Of a DNA stretch of 21,842 bases, positions 16,564 to 21,842 are shown piece by piece. Position numbers and translations under genes: made by a program. Below the pieces are notes generated by a model. The model ran no database searches and was not told where the DNA came from. It saw nothing but the letters and a program-made list of their open reading frames with translations. The stretch is from positions 1 to 21,842 of the forward strand of contig CAZEFK010000122.1 in the NCBI GenBank assembly GCA_964511405.1, written 5' to 3'. The stretch comes from CAZEFK01 sp964511405. Lineage in GTDB: Bacteria > Pseudomonadota > Alphaproteobacteria > Elsterales > Elsteraceae. How positions within the stretch are numbered: position 1 is the first letter of the stretch; every line of letters begins with the position of its first letter.

Positions 16564-16983
16564 ATGGTCATGGTGATCGACGACGATCACGATTACCTGG
16601 CTTTTCTTGCCGCCTTGTTCGAGCGGGCCGGCTATGACTGCGTGGCGTTCAGCCGGGCACAGGCTGCGCTCGATTACATGCGAGACAATGATGTCGATGT
16701 CGTGATCACCGACATCTTCATGCCCGAAATCGACGGGATCGAGCTGCTCAAGGCGATCCAGCACTACAATGCCCGCACCCGCGTGATTGCGCTGAGCGGC
16801 GCCGATCCGATGAACATGGGGATGTATTTGCGGGCGATGCGCGCATTCGGCGCCATCGCCAGCTTCGCCAAGCCGGTCGACATCAAGGGCTTGCTGGGCG
16901 CCGTGGCGCAATGCGCGGACCAGCGCGCCGGCCGCGCCGCGGTGCCGCCGACGCCCACGCCCACATTCGCGGCGAGACCGTGA
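16564..16983 (+). CDS. Stand-alone receiver-domain response regulator (CheY-like)
   Basis: This 139-residue protein is a single receiver domain. Seen are the acidic cluster IDDDHDY (residues 5-11), phospho-acceptor Asp50 in VVITDIFMPEIDG, Ser78 in IALSGAD and Lys103 in SFAKPVD. The last ~20 residues are a Pro/Thr-rich tail without an output domain. Such proteins relay phosphate or bind partners instead of DNA. The hybrid kinase at 12304-15048 is the only kinase nearby and a possible partner. The ATG at 16564 is chosen because GGGAGG lies seven bases upstream; in-frame ATGs at 16525 and 16549 would add 13 or 5 residues. The promoter region carries the tandem GTATGGGG repeats. Confidence 0.88.
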   Translation: MVMVIDDDHDYLAFLAALFERAGYDCVAFSRAQAALDYMRDNDVDVVITDIFMPEIDGIELLKAIQHYNARTRVIALSGADPMNMGMYLRAMRAFGAIASFAKPVDIKGLLGAVAQCADQRAGRAAVPPTPTPTFAARP

Positions 16984-16994
16984 GGGAGAGGCCC

Positions 16995-17129
16995 ATGGAC
17001 CGCGAAGAGGCCGCCTTATGGCTCGACCAGCTGGAACAGGCGCTGTTCGACCTGGCGACTGGCACTTCGAAGGCGTCGGATTCGATGCCGACATCGATAG
17101 CAGCTTCACCGCCGCTCTCTTTGCGTTGA
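16995..17129 (+). CDS. Small ORF after the receiver gene, possibly frameshifted
   Basis: The ATG at 16995 lies 12 bases after the receiver gene's stop codon, with GGGAGAGG before it, so it is likely in the same operon. The first ~20 residues, MDREEAALWLDQLEQALFDL, look like a real helical protein. After that the frame becomes Ser/Pro-rich with poor third-position GC. From about 17057 another frame reads DWHFEGVGFDADIDSSFTAA and ends at a TAG near 17144 with much better codon use. Either the gene carries a frameshift (intact product about 50 residues) or only the 44-residue ORF is made. No family recognised. Confidence 0.45.
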   Translation: MDREEAALWLDQLEQALFDLATGTSKASDSMPTSIAASPPLSLR

Positions 17130-17203
17130 ATGTCCGCACGCCCTAGCGCTCGGCCCCAGCAACACCGATATGATTGGCGGCGACGAAGCGAAGGAGAACC
17201 GGG

Positions 17204-17395
17204 ATGGTGATCGCCCCCGAGCACCTGTTGGGAACCTGGCGCCGGTTCGGCTCGGCTGGCCCGGTCTACGAGATCATCGCGGCCGGCTGCGAGCTGCCCG
17301 ATGGCGACCGGATCATGCGTGTGCGGGTGGTCGAAACCGGCGAGGAAGTCGACTACCGGCTGGGTGAGATCCTCGACGACCCTCGCGAGCGCTGA
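17204..17395 (+). CDS. DUF5397 family protein (putative antitoxin partner of VapD)
   Basis: This 63-residue protein has the DUF5397 pattern: LLGTWRRFGSAGPVYEII near the start, PDGDRIMRVRVVETGEEVDY in the middle and L-x-x-ILDDP at the end. The fold looks all-beta, like a small barrel. AAGGAG stands eight bases before the ATG at 17204, so the longer start at 17174 was rejected. It lies 63 bp upstream of a VapD-family ribonuclease gene on the same strand. The pairing suggests an antitoxin role, but this is inferred from neighbourhood alone. Confidence 0.72.
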   Translation: MVIAPEHLLGTWRRFGSAGPVYEIIAAGCELPDGDRIMRVRVVETGEEVDYRLGEILDDPRER

Positions 17396-17458
17396 TCGGT
17401 ATAGGCGGTTTCCGCATCGTCGTGACGGCAGGCTGAGCTCATCACGACGGAGGACTTC

Positions 17459-17743
17459 ATGTTCGCTATTGCGTTCGACCTAGTGGTGGCCCAGACGCAG
17501 CAGCACCACCCCCGCGGCGTTTCCCAGGCCTACGCCGACATCGGCGCCACCCTGGCCGGCTACGGCTTCGACCGAGTGCAGGGGAGCCTGTACCTGACCC
17601 AGCGCGACGACCTGGCCAACCTGTTCGCCGCAATCACTGCCCTGAAGGGCTTGTCTTGGTTCCCGGCCTCGGTGCGCGACATCCGGGCGTTCAAGGTCGA
17701 GCATTGGTCCGATTTCACCGCGCTGGTGAAGGGCAACCAGTGA
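17459..17743 (+). CDS. vapD: VapD family protein (Cas2-like endoribonuclease, putative toxin)
   Basis: The 94 residues match VapD along the full length. MFAIAFDLV carries the Asp7 that corresponds to the catalytic Asp of Helicobacter pylori VapD. GFDRVQGSLYLT is the conserved central strand, and VRDIRAFKVEHWSDFT the C-terminal signature. VapD proteins have a ferredoxin-like fold related to Cas2 and cleave RNA as dimers; some act as toxins of toxin-antitoxin pairs. GGAGG precedes the ATG at 17459. The upstream DUF5397 gene is its likely partner. Only one VapD copy is seen, and there is no CRISPR array, so a Cas2 role is not supported. Confidence 0.9.
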   Translation: MFAIAFDLVVAQTQQHHPRGVSQAYADIGATLAGYGFDRVQGSLYLTQRDDLANLFAAITALKGLSWFPASVRDIRAFKVEHWSDFTALVKGNQ

Positions 17744-17912
17744 CCGACTAGACGATCGTGCTGAACTCAGGCCTGCGCCGGCACCAGGCTCGTACTGGCG
17801 CCGGGCCATAGCTAAGCGACTGCAGCACGACGCGGTCTAACAGCACCGCGCTGCCCTGCTTGAGAACGCCCGCGCCGCCGACTGGATCTGCGCCGGCCCT
17901 CGGCGCCGCTCG

Positions 17913-17971
17913 CCGCAGTCTGCGGGTTCCGCTGAGCGGGGGCCTGTGCTCGACTGCGCGCCTTGCAGTCG
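17913..17971 (+). promoter_or_regulatory. Three successive hairpins before the ABM gene
   Basis: CCGCAG-T-CTGCGG (17913-17925), CCGCT-G-AGCGG (17929-17939) and CGACTGC (17951-17957) with GCAGTCG (17965-17971, 7-nt loop) occur in a row. The last ends just before the ribosome site. The first two have loops too short for RNA, so they may instead be protein-binding palindromes. The rest of the 17744-17984 gap shows nothing recognisable. Confidence 0.35.
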
Positions 17972-17984
17972 CAGAGGACATCCC

Positions 17985-18296
17985 ATGATCCACGTCATCG
18001 CCATCCTGACCGTCGAGCCCGGCCTGCGCGACGCCTTCCTCAAGGAGTTCCGCGCCATCCTGCCCGACGTCCGGGCCGAGCGGGGCTGCATCGAGTACGG
18101 CCCCGCCATCGATGCCGAAGGGGCGGGCGCGATCCAGACCAAGCTCGGTCCCGACACCGTGGTGGTGGTCGAGAAATGGACGGACCTGCCGGCGCTGGCG
18201 GCGCACGGCGCGGCGGCGCACATGGCCGCCTACGGTGCCCGCGTCAAGGACATGCTGGCGGCGCGCACGATCCACGTGCTGTCGCCCGCCGACTGA
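17985..18296 (+). CDS. ABM-domain monooxygenase-like protein (antibiotic biosynthesis monooxygenase fold)
   Basis: The protein has 103 residues, the usual length of a single ABM (PF03992) dimeric alpha-beta barrel. Characteristic features are the first strand IHVIAILTVEPG, the helix LRDAFLKEFRAILPDVRAERGC, the strand VVVVEKWTDLPALAAH (family pattern E-x-W-x-x-x-x-A-x-x-x-H) and the closing HMAAYGARVKDML. Members such as YgiN oxidise quinones or small aromatics without a metal cofactor. The start is the ATG at 17985 with AGAGGA upstream; an in-frame ATG at 17946 was rejected. It lies just upstream of the TetR operator region, so shared control is possible. The TetR-GST operon downstream suggests detoxification. 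Confidence 0.85.
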   Translation: MIHVIAILTVEPGLRDAFLKEFRAILPDVRAERGCIEYGPAIDAEGAGAIQTKLGPDTVVVVEKWTDLPALAAHGAAAHMAAYGARVKDMLAARTIHVLSPAD

Positions 18297-18309
18297 TGGT
18301 CGGCCCTTG

Positions 18310-18325
18310 TTGAACGATCGATCAA
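18310..18325. promoter_or_regulatory. TetR-like operator, site 1 (imperfect)
   Basis: TTGAACGATCGATCAA is a 16-bp palindrome with one mismatch. It shares the TGAACGATCG core with the perfect site at 18377-18390 and sits 15 bp upstream of the -35 box. Confidence 0.6.
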
Positions 18326-18339
18326 GTCGGCCTTGGGCG

Positions 18340-18368
18340 TTGACTTGACGATGAGGCCGATCTATACG
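18340..18368 (+). promoter_or_regulatory. Sigma70-like promoter of the tetR-GST operon
   Basis: TTGACT (18340-18345), a 17-bp spacer and TATACG (18363-18368) are a good sigma70 match. The predicted start, near 18375, falls at the edge of operator site 2. Confidence 0.65.
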
Positions 18369-18376
18369 CCGATCTA

Positions 18377-18390
18377 TGAACGATCGTTCA
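18377..18390. promoter_or_regulatory. TetR-like operator, site 2 (perfect palindrome)
   Basis: TGAACGATCGTTCA is a perfect 14-bp palindrome of a form typical for TetR/AcrR regulators. It lies at the predicted transcription start, 25 bp before the tetR ATG at 18415, which fits autorepression. Confidence 0.7.
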
Positions 18391-18414
18391 ACATCCCTGG
18401 CCTAGGCTGCCGGC

Positions 18415-19011
18415 ATGGCCCAAGCCCGGCAGTTCGATCCGGACGAGCGCCTCGACTGCGCCGTGGACGCGTTCTGGGAGCATGGCTTCGAAGCCAGTGC
18501 CGTGCAGCAGCTGTGCCGGGCCATGGGGCTGTTCCCGGGCAGCCTGTACGGCACCTATGGCGATAAGCGGCAGCTGTTCCTGCGCGCGCTCGACCGCTAC
18601 ATGGCGACGGAGTCGGCCGAGTCGGTCGACGTCCTGGGCCGCGACCCTTCGGGCCTCGCTGCCCTCGACGCCTTCTTCGGCCGGCTGATCGACGGCATCG
18701 TGACCGGCAAACGCCGCTGGGGCTGCCTGGTCACCAACACCGCCGTCGAACTGGCCGGCCGCGATCCCGCCATTGCCGCCAAGGTCGAGCTCGGCCTCGC
18801 CCGGCTGGAAACCGCCTTCGCCGGGGCGATCGCGCGGGCCCGGCAGGCCGGCGAGATCCCGGCCGACACGCCGCTCGACCGTGCCCGCTATCTCGTCTGC
18901 GTGGTCCAGGGGTTGAACGTCCTGGCCAAGACCCGGCCCGAGCGCGGTCAGCTCGCCGCGATCGTCCGGAATGCCCTGGGCGCGCTTTCCAACGACAGGA
19001 GCCCACCATGA
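18415..19011 (+). CDS. TetR/AcrR family transcriptional regulator
   Basis: This 198-residue protein has the usual length. The N-terminal helix-turn-helix (about 10-55) shows LDCAVDAFWEHGFEASAVQQ, then MGLFPGSLYGTYGDKRQLF, the TetR recognition-helix pattern. The C-terminal ligand domain contains RRWGCLVTNTAVELA, typical of the subgroup with a TetR_C_11- or AcrR-like pocket. It probably represses its own operon by binding the palindromes at 18310-18325 and 18377-18390. Its stop codon overlaps the GST start (ATGA at 19008), so GST is co-translated and is a likely target. The inducer is unknown; an electrophile or quinone would fit the neighbours. GGCTGCCGGC before the ATG is a weak ribosome site. 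Confidence 0.93.
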   Translation: MAQARQFDPDERLDCAVDAFWEHGFEASAVQQLCRAMGLFPGSLYGTYGDKRQLFLRALDRYMATESAESVDVLGRDPSGLAALDAFFGRLIDGIVTGKRRWGCLVTNTAVELAGRDPAIAAKVELGLARLETAFAGAIARARQAGEIPADTPLDRARYLVCVVQGLNVLAKTRPERGQLAAIVRNALGALSNDRSPP

Positions 19012-19712
19012 TCCGCTTCTATTTCCATCCCACCCCCAATCCGCTGAAGGTGGCTCTGTTCCTGGAGGAGGCCGGGCTGGCCTACGAGCTGGCGCCGGTG
19101 GATACCCGCCGCGGCGAGCAGCACGCTCCGGTGTTCCGCGCCGTCAATCCGAACGGCAAGGTGCCGGCGATCGTCGATCCCGACGGGCCCGGCGGCCGCC
19201 CGGTCCGGGTGTTCGACTCAAGCGCCATCCTGCTCTATCTGGGCGACAAGACCGGCCGCTTCGTCGGCACCCCCGCCGACCGCGGCGAGCTGTTGTCCTG
19301 GCTGATGTTCGTCGGCACCGGCATCGGGCCCTATTCCGGCCAGGCCGTGCATTTCCAGCGCGCCGCACCCGAGGCGCTGCCCTATGCCATCAACCGCTAC
19401 CGGCGCGAGGTCGAGCGCCACTACGCCGTCCTCGATCAGCATCTGGCCGGGCGCTCGACCATCGTCGGCGACGCCTACACCATCGTCGACATGTCGGCCT
19501 GGGGCTGGGTCGACCGCGCGTCGGTGGCGCTGCCGGGCGAGGGCGATCCGCTGGCGGCATTTCCCAACCTGAAGCGCTGGTTCGGCGCCATCGACGGCCG
19601 TCCCGCCGTGGCGCGCGCCCGCGCGGTCGGCAAGGACCATCCGTTCAAGCAGGAGATGGACGAGGCGGCGCGCCGGGCCATGTTCCCGTCGAACTATCCG
19701 CCGGCCGCCTGA
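19008..19712 (+). CDS. Glutathione S-transferase (Nu/YfcG-like)
   Basis: This 234-residue protein has the two-domain GST layout. The thioredoxin-like N-terminal domain opens with IRFYFHPTPNPLKVALFLEE; the PTPN segment (Thr9, Asn11) matches the active-site loop of Nu-class (YfcG/YghU-like) enzymes. NPNGKVPAIVD carries the cis-Pro, and DSSAILLYLG the glutathione-binding Ser. The helical C-terminal domain ends with YTIVDMSAWGWVDRA, the N-capping D box. It is expected to be cytosolic and to conjugate glutathione or reduce disulfides. It overlaps the tetR stop by 4 bp and is followed 4 bp later by the DUF6314 gene, so the three form an operon. Confidence 0.93.
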   Translation: MIRFYFHPTPNPLKVALFLEEAGLAYELAPVDTRRGEQHAPVFRAVNPNGKVPAIVDPDGPGGRPVRVFDSSAILLYLGDKTGRFVGTPADRGELLSWLMFVGTGIGPYSGQAVHFQRAAPEALPYAINRYRREVERHYAVLDQHLAGRSTIVGDAYTIVDMSAWGWVDRASVALPGEGDPLAAFPNLKRWFGAIDGRPAVARARAVGKDHPFKQEMDEAARRAMFPSNYPPAA

Positions 19713-19716
19713 CCTG

Positions 19717-20154
19717 ATGCCACGGGGCTGGCCGGTCGCGGCGCTCGGGCCGTTCCTGGCCGGCTCCTGGGCCATTGGCCGCTCGATCCGCGATCGTCGC
19801 AGCGGCCAGCGCGGCTGGTTCGAGGGCCAGGCGACGATGGCACCGGGGCCGGGCGGCTTGGCCTATCGCGAGACGGGTCGACTTCGCTTCGGGGGCCATT
19901 GCGGCGAGGCCTGGGCCGAATACCGGTTCGTCCCGGTGGGCGCCGCCGGGGCGTCGGTGCTGTTCCCGGACGGCCGCCTGTTCCATCGGCTGGACCTCGG
20001 CGCCGGCATCGCCGATGTCGAGCACCGCTGCGGCGCCGACCTGTACCGGGGCCGGTACCGCGTGACCGGCCCGGACCGCTGGACGCTGCTGTGGGTGGTG
20101 GCCGGGCCAGCCAAGGCGCTGATTATCCGCTCGCGCTACGATCGTCTGGCCTGA
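19717..20154 (+). CDS. DUF6314 family protein
   Basis: This 145-residue protein matches the DUF6314 pattern: FLAGSWAIGRSIRDRRSGQR near the start, GQATMAP and LAYRETGRL, then GEAWAEYRF, VLFPDGRLFHRLDLG, the H-x-C-x-x-D-x-Y-x-G-x-Y strand (HRCGADLYRGRY), and the closing GP-K-ALIIRSRY. The fold is probably a lipocalin-like beta barrel, as alternating strands dominate. The function of the family is unknown. It is the third gene of the tetR-GST operon, starting 4 bp after the GST stop with no separate strong ribosome site, which suggests coupled translation. Confidence 0.78.
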   Translation: MPRGWPVAALGPFLAGSWAIGRSIRDRRSGQRGWFEGQATMAPGPGGLAYRETGRLRFGGHCGEAWAEYRFVPVGAAGASVLFPDGRLFHRLDLGAGIADVEHRCGADLYRGRYRVTGPDRWTLLWVVAGPAKALIIRSRYDRLA

Positions 20155-20256
20155 CCGGCTGGCGGGCGTTGTTTCCGCGTCCGGGTTCCGCTACAGTCGT
20201 CATATAACCAGACTGCAGAACCGACCTGAAGGCCGGCGCGCAGAGGGAGGGAACCG

Positions 20257-21249
20257 ATGACGCGACGCGATGTGCTGCGCCTCGGCGCGGCCGTAGTGGT
20301 GCTGGCGGGCCTTGGCTCCGCGGCCCAGGCCCAGCAGACCATGGTGCTCAAGGCGTCCGACGTGCATCCGCCGGGCTATCCGACCGTGGTCGCGGTCGAG
20401 CAGATGGGGGCGAAGCTCAAGGCCGCCACCAACGGCCGGCTCACCATCCAGATGTTCCCGTCGATGCAGCTCGGCGGCGAGAAGGAAGCGATCGAGCAGG
20501 CCCAGATCGGCGCCATCCAGTTCGCGCGGGTCAGCGTCGGCGCGTTGGGGCCGGTGGTCGACGAGCTCAACGTCTTCAACCTGCCGTTCCTGTTCCGCAG
20601 CACCGAGCACATGGAGAAAGTGATCGACGGCCCGATCGGCCAGGCGCTGCTCGACAAGGTCACCAACAACCCGGATTCGCACTTGGTCGCGCTGTGCTTC
20701 ATGGATGCTGGCGCGCGCAACATGTTCGACACCAAGCGCCCGATCAAAGGCATCGACGACCTGAAGGGCATGAAGGTGCGGGTCATGGGCAACCCGATGT
20801 TCGTCGACATGATGAACGACCTGGGCGGCAACGGCGTGCCGATGGGCTACGACCAGGTGTTCGGTGCCCTGCAGACCGGCGTCGTCGACGGTGCCGAGAA
20901 CAACAGCCCGAGCTTCGTCTTCGACAACCACTACCAGGTCGCCAAGTACTACACGCTGACCGAGCACCTGATCGTGCCCGAGATCCTGGTGTTCTCGCGC
21001 CCGACCTGGGACAAACTGTCGGCCGACGACCAGGCGCTGCTGCGCAAGCTTGGCCGCGAGGCGCAGCTCGACGAGCGCAAGCTGTGGATCGAGAAGGAGG
21101 CCGACGCCATGGCCCGCATGGAGAAGGCCGGGATCCAGGTCGTGCGCATCGCCGACAAAGCGCCGTTCCAGAAGGCGGTCAAGCCGGTCTGGGACAAGTA
21201 CGGCGCCAAATATGCCGGCCTGATCCAGCAGATCCAGGCGGTCCAGTGA
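20257..21249 (+). CDS. TRAP transporter substrate-binding protein (DctP family)
   Basis: The protein has 330 residues, the usual length. The signal peptide MTRRDVLRLGAAVVVLAG has a twin-arginine-like RR and a likely cut after AAQA (residue 25), so it should be periplasmic. Family blocks are the opening LKASDVHPPGYPTV, FPSMQLGGEKEAIEQAQIGA, FNLPFLFRSTEHM, DLKGMKVRVMGNPMFVDMM with the conserved ligand-binding Arg, and ALQTGVVDGAENN. TRAP binding proteins capture organic acids; the residues seen do not fix the substrate. GGGAGGG precedes the ATG at 20257. The stop overlaps the GTG start of the DctQ gene, so the genes form a transporter operon. A DctM large permease is expected beyond the window. 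Confidence 0.95.
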   Translation: MTRRDVLRLGAAVVVLAGLGSAAQAQQTMVLKASDVHPPGYPTVVAVEQMGAKLKAATNGRLTIQMFPSMQLGGEKEAIEQAQIGAIQFARVSVGALGPVVDELNVFNLPFLFRSTEHMEKVIDGPIGQALLDKVTNNPDSHLVALCFMDAGARNMFDTKRPIKGIDDLKGMKVRVMGNPMFVDMMNDLGGNGVPMGYDQVFGALQTGVVDGAENNSPSFVFDNHYQVAKYYTLTEHLIVPEILVFSRPTWDKLSADDQALLRKLGREAQLDERKLWIEKEADAMARMEKAGIQVVRIADKAPFQKAVKPVWDKYGAKYAGLIQQIQAVQ

Positions 21250-21842
21250 ACCCGCCGATTGCGGTGCGGGCCGGGCCCGCACCGACGGCGGCGCCCGTCG
21301 TCCGGGCGCTGGCGCCGCTGCAGGCGACCGCGGCGGAACGTCCGCTGCGGCGGCTGATGGATGCGCTCTACTGGGCATCGACCGGACTCGCCGGCGCCGC
21401 CCTGGTGCTGATCGCCGCCATCATCCCGTGGGGCGTCTATACCCGATACGTGGTCAACCGCGCCGCCTCCTGGCCCGAGCCGGCGGCCGTGCTGCTCAGC
21501 ATCGTGCTGACCTTCTTCGGCGCCGCCAGCTGCTATCGGGGCGACGTCCATATGCGCGTGACCGTGGTGCGGGACCTCTTGCCGCCCGGCCCTCGGGCCG
21601 TCGCGGCGGCGCTCGCCGAGCTTCTGGTCGGCGCGCTCAGCCTGTTCGTCACGGTCTGGGGCGTCGGGCTGTGCCGCACCACCTGGCACCAGACCATCGA
21701 CGCCTTTCCGTTCCTCCAGGTCGGCGTGACCTATCTGCCGATCCCGATCGGCGGCGCGCTCACTGTCCTGTTCGTGGCCGAGCGGTTGCTGATCGGGCCG
21801 GCCGACGGGCTGGGGCCGCGCGCCGCGGCCGGCGAGCCGCGC
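21246..21842 (+). CDS. TRAP transporter small permease (DctQ family), cut by window edge
   Basis: The frame is open from GTG 21246 to the last base (199 codons). Four hydrophobic segments are seen: STGLAGAALVLIAAIIPWGV, AVLLSIVLTFFGAASCY, AALAELLVGALSLFVTVWGV and LPIPIGGALTVLFVAERLL. The signature R-G-D-V-H-M-R-V after helix 2 and the TYLPIPIGG segment are typical of DctQ. It forms the small membrane subunit that joins the DctM permease. The GTG start overlaps the dctP stop (GTGA) but leaves about 38 Pro/Ala-rich residues before the first helix. ATG 21357 would give a more usual N-terminus but has no ribosome site. The gene is nearly complete at the edge. Confidence 0.9.
   Translation, partial: MNPPIAVRAGPAPTAAPVVRALAPLQATAAERPLRRLMDALYWASTGLAGAALVLIAAIIPWGVYTRYVVNRAASWPEPAAVLLSIVLTFFGAASCYRGDVHMRVTVVRDLLPPGPRAVAAALAELLVGALSLFVTVWGVGLCRTTWHQTIDAFPFLQVGVTYLPIPIGGALTVLFVAERLLIGPADGLGPRAAAGEPR

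Noticed and set aside
17459..17743. Cas2 gene of a CRISPR system
   Set aside because: The sequence fits VapD better (full-length VapD signature), and no cas1 or repeat-spacer array is present.
17748..18275. 175-codon minus-strand ORF over the gap and ABM gene
   Set aside because: Most of it is antisense to the ABM gene. The part in the gap is Arg/Gly-rich and lacks a ribosome site or motif.
20200..21378. 392-codon minus-strand ORF opposite the TRAP binding protein
   Set aside because: It is antisense to a clear DctP gene and has no recognisable domain.

Overview
The window is about 22 kb of very GC-rich, gene-dense DNA. GC-dominated third codon positions, frequent ATGA/GTGA overlaps, TRAP transporter genes, a PAS_5-type protein, a DUF6314 protein and a DUF5397/VapD pair all suggest an alphaproteobacterial chromosome, probably Rhodospirillales-like. 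This placement rests on protein style only. No rRNA, tRNA or CRISPR array was seen.

Left part (1-9035). A GNAT acetyltransferase runs off the left edge. Next come two paralogous AraC regulators bracketing a small gene whose product looks like two nitrile-hydratase-type (NHLP) RiPP leader units in tandem, ending in a double-glycine motif and a 13-residue tail. Then follow a short-chain dehydrogenase, a PAS_5 protein whose start lies in a strong hairpin, a convergent GT9-like glycosyltransferase, an NhaA antiporter, a small secreted cysteine-containing protein, a PNPOx-like flavoprotein/cupin operon, and a NarL-type response regulator.

Middle part (9060-12300), accessory in character. It holds a DUF4143 ATPase, a decayed C-terminal fragment of what looks like a serine recombinase, and a 489-residue protein of unknown function with visibly more A+T than its neighbours.

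Signalling block (12304-17129). A large membrane hybrid histidine kinase is followed by two convergent paralogous small coiled-coil genes that I do not recognise, then a stand-alone receiver protein and a short, possibly frameshifted ORF. The same tandem GTATGGGG element, with a period of 21-22 bp, lies upstream of the first coiled-coil gene and upstream of the receiver gene. The first of these two promoter regions also carries two adjacent 21-bp palindromes. This looks like a co-regulated signalling module and, with the tandem NHLP gene, is the best candidate for something undescribed.

Right part (17204-21842). A DUF5397 protein precedes a VapD-family ribonuclease in a toxin-antitoxin-like arrangement. 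An ABM-family monooxygenase follows, then a TetR-GST-DUF6314 operon with a clear sigma70 promoter between two TetR-like palindromes. The window ends in a TRAP transporter operon: a DctP binding protein and a DctQ small permease cut by the right edge.
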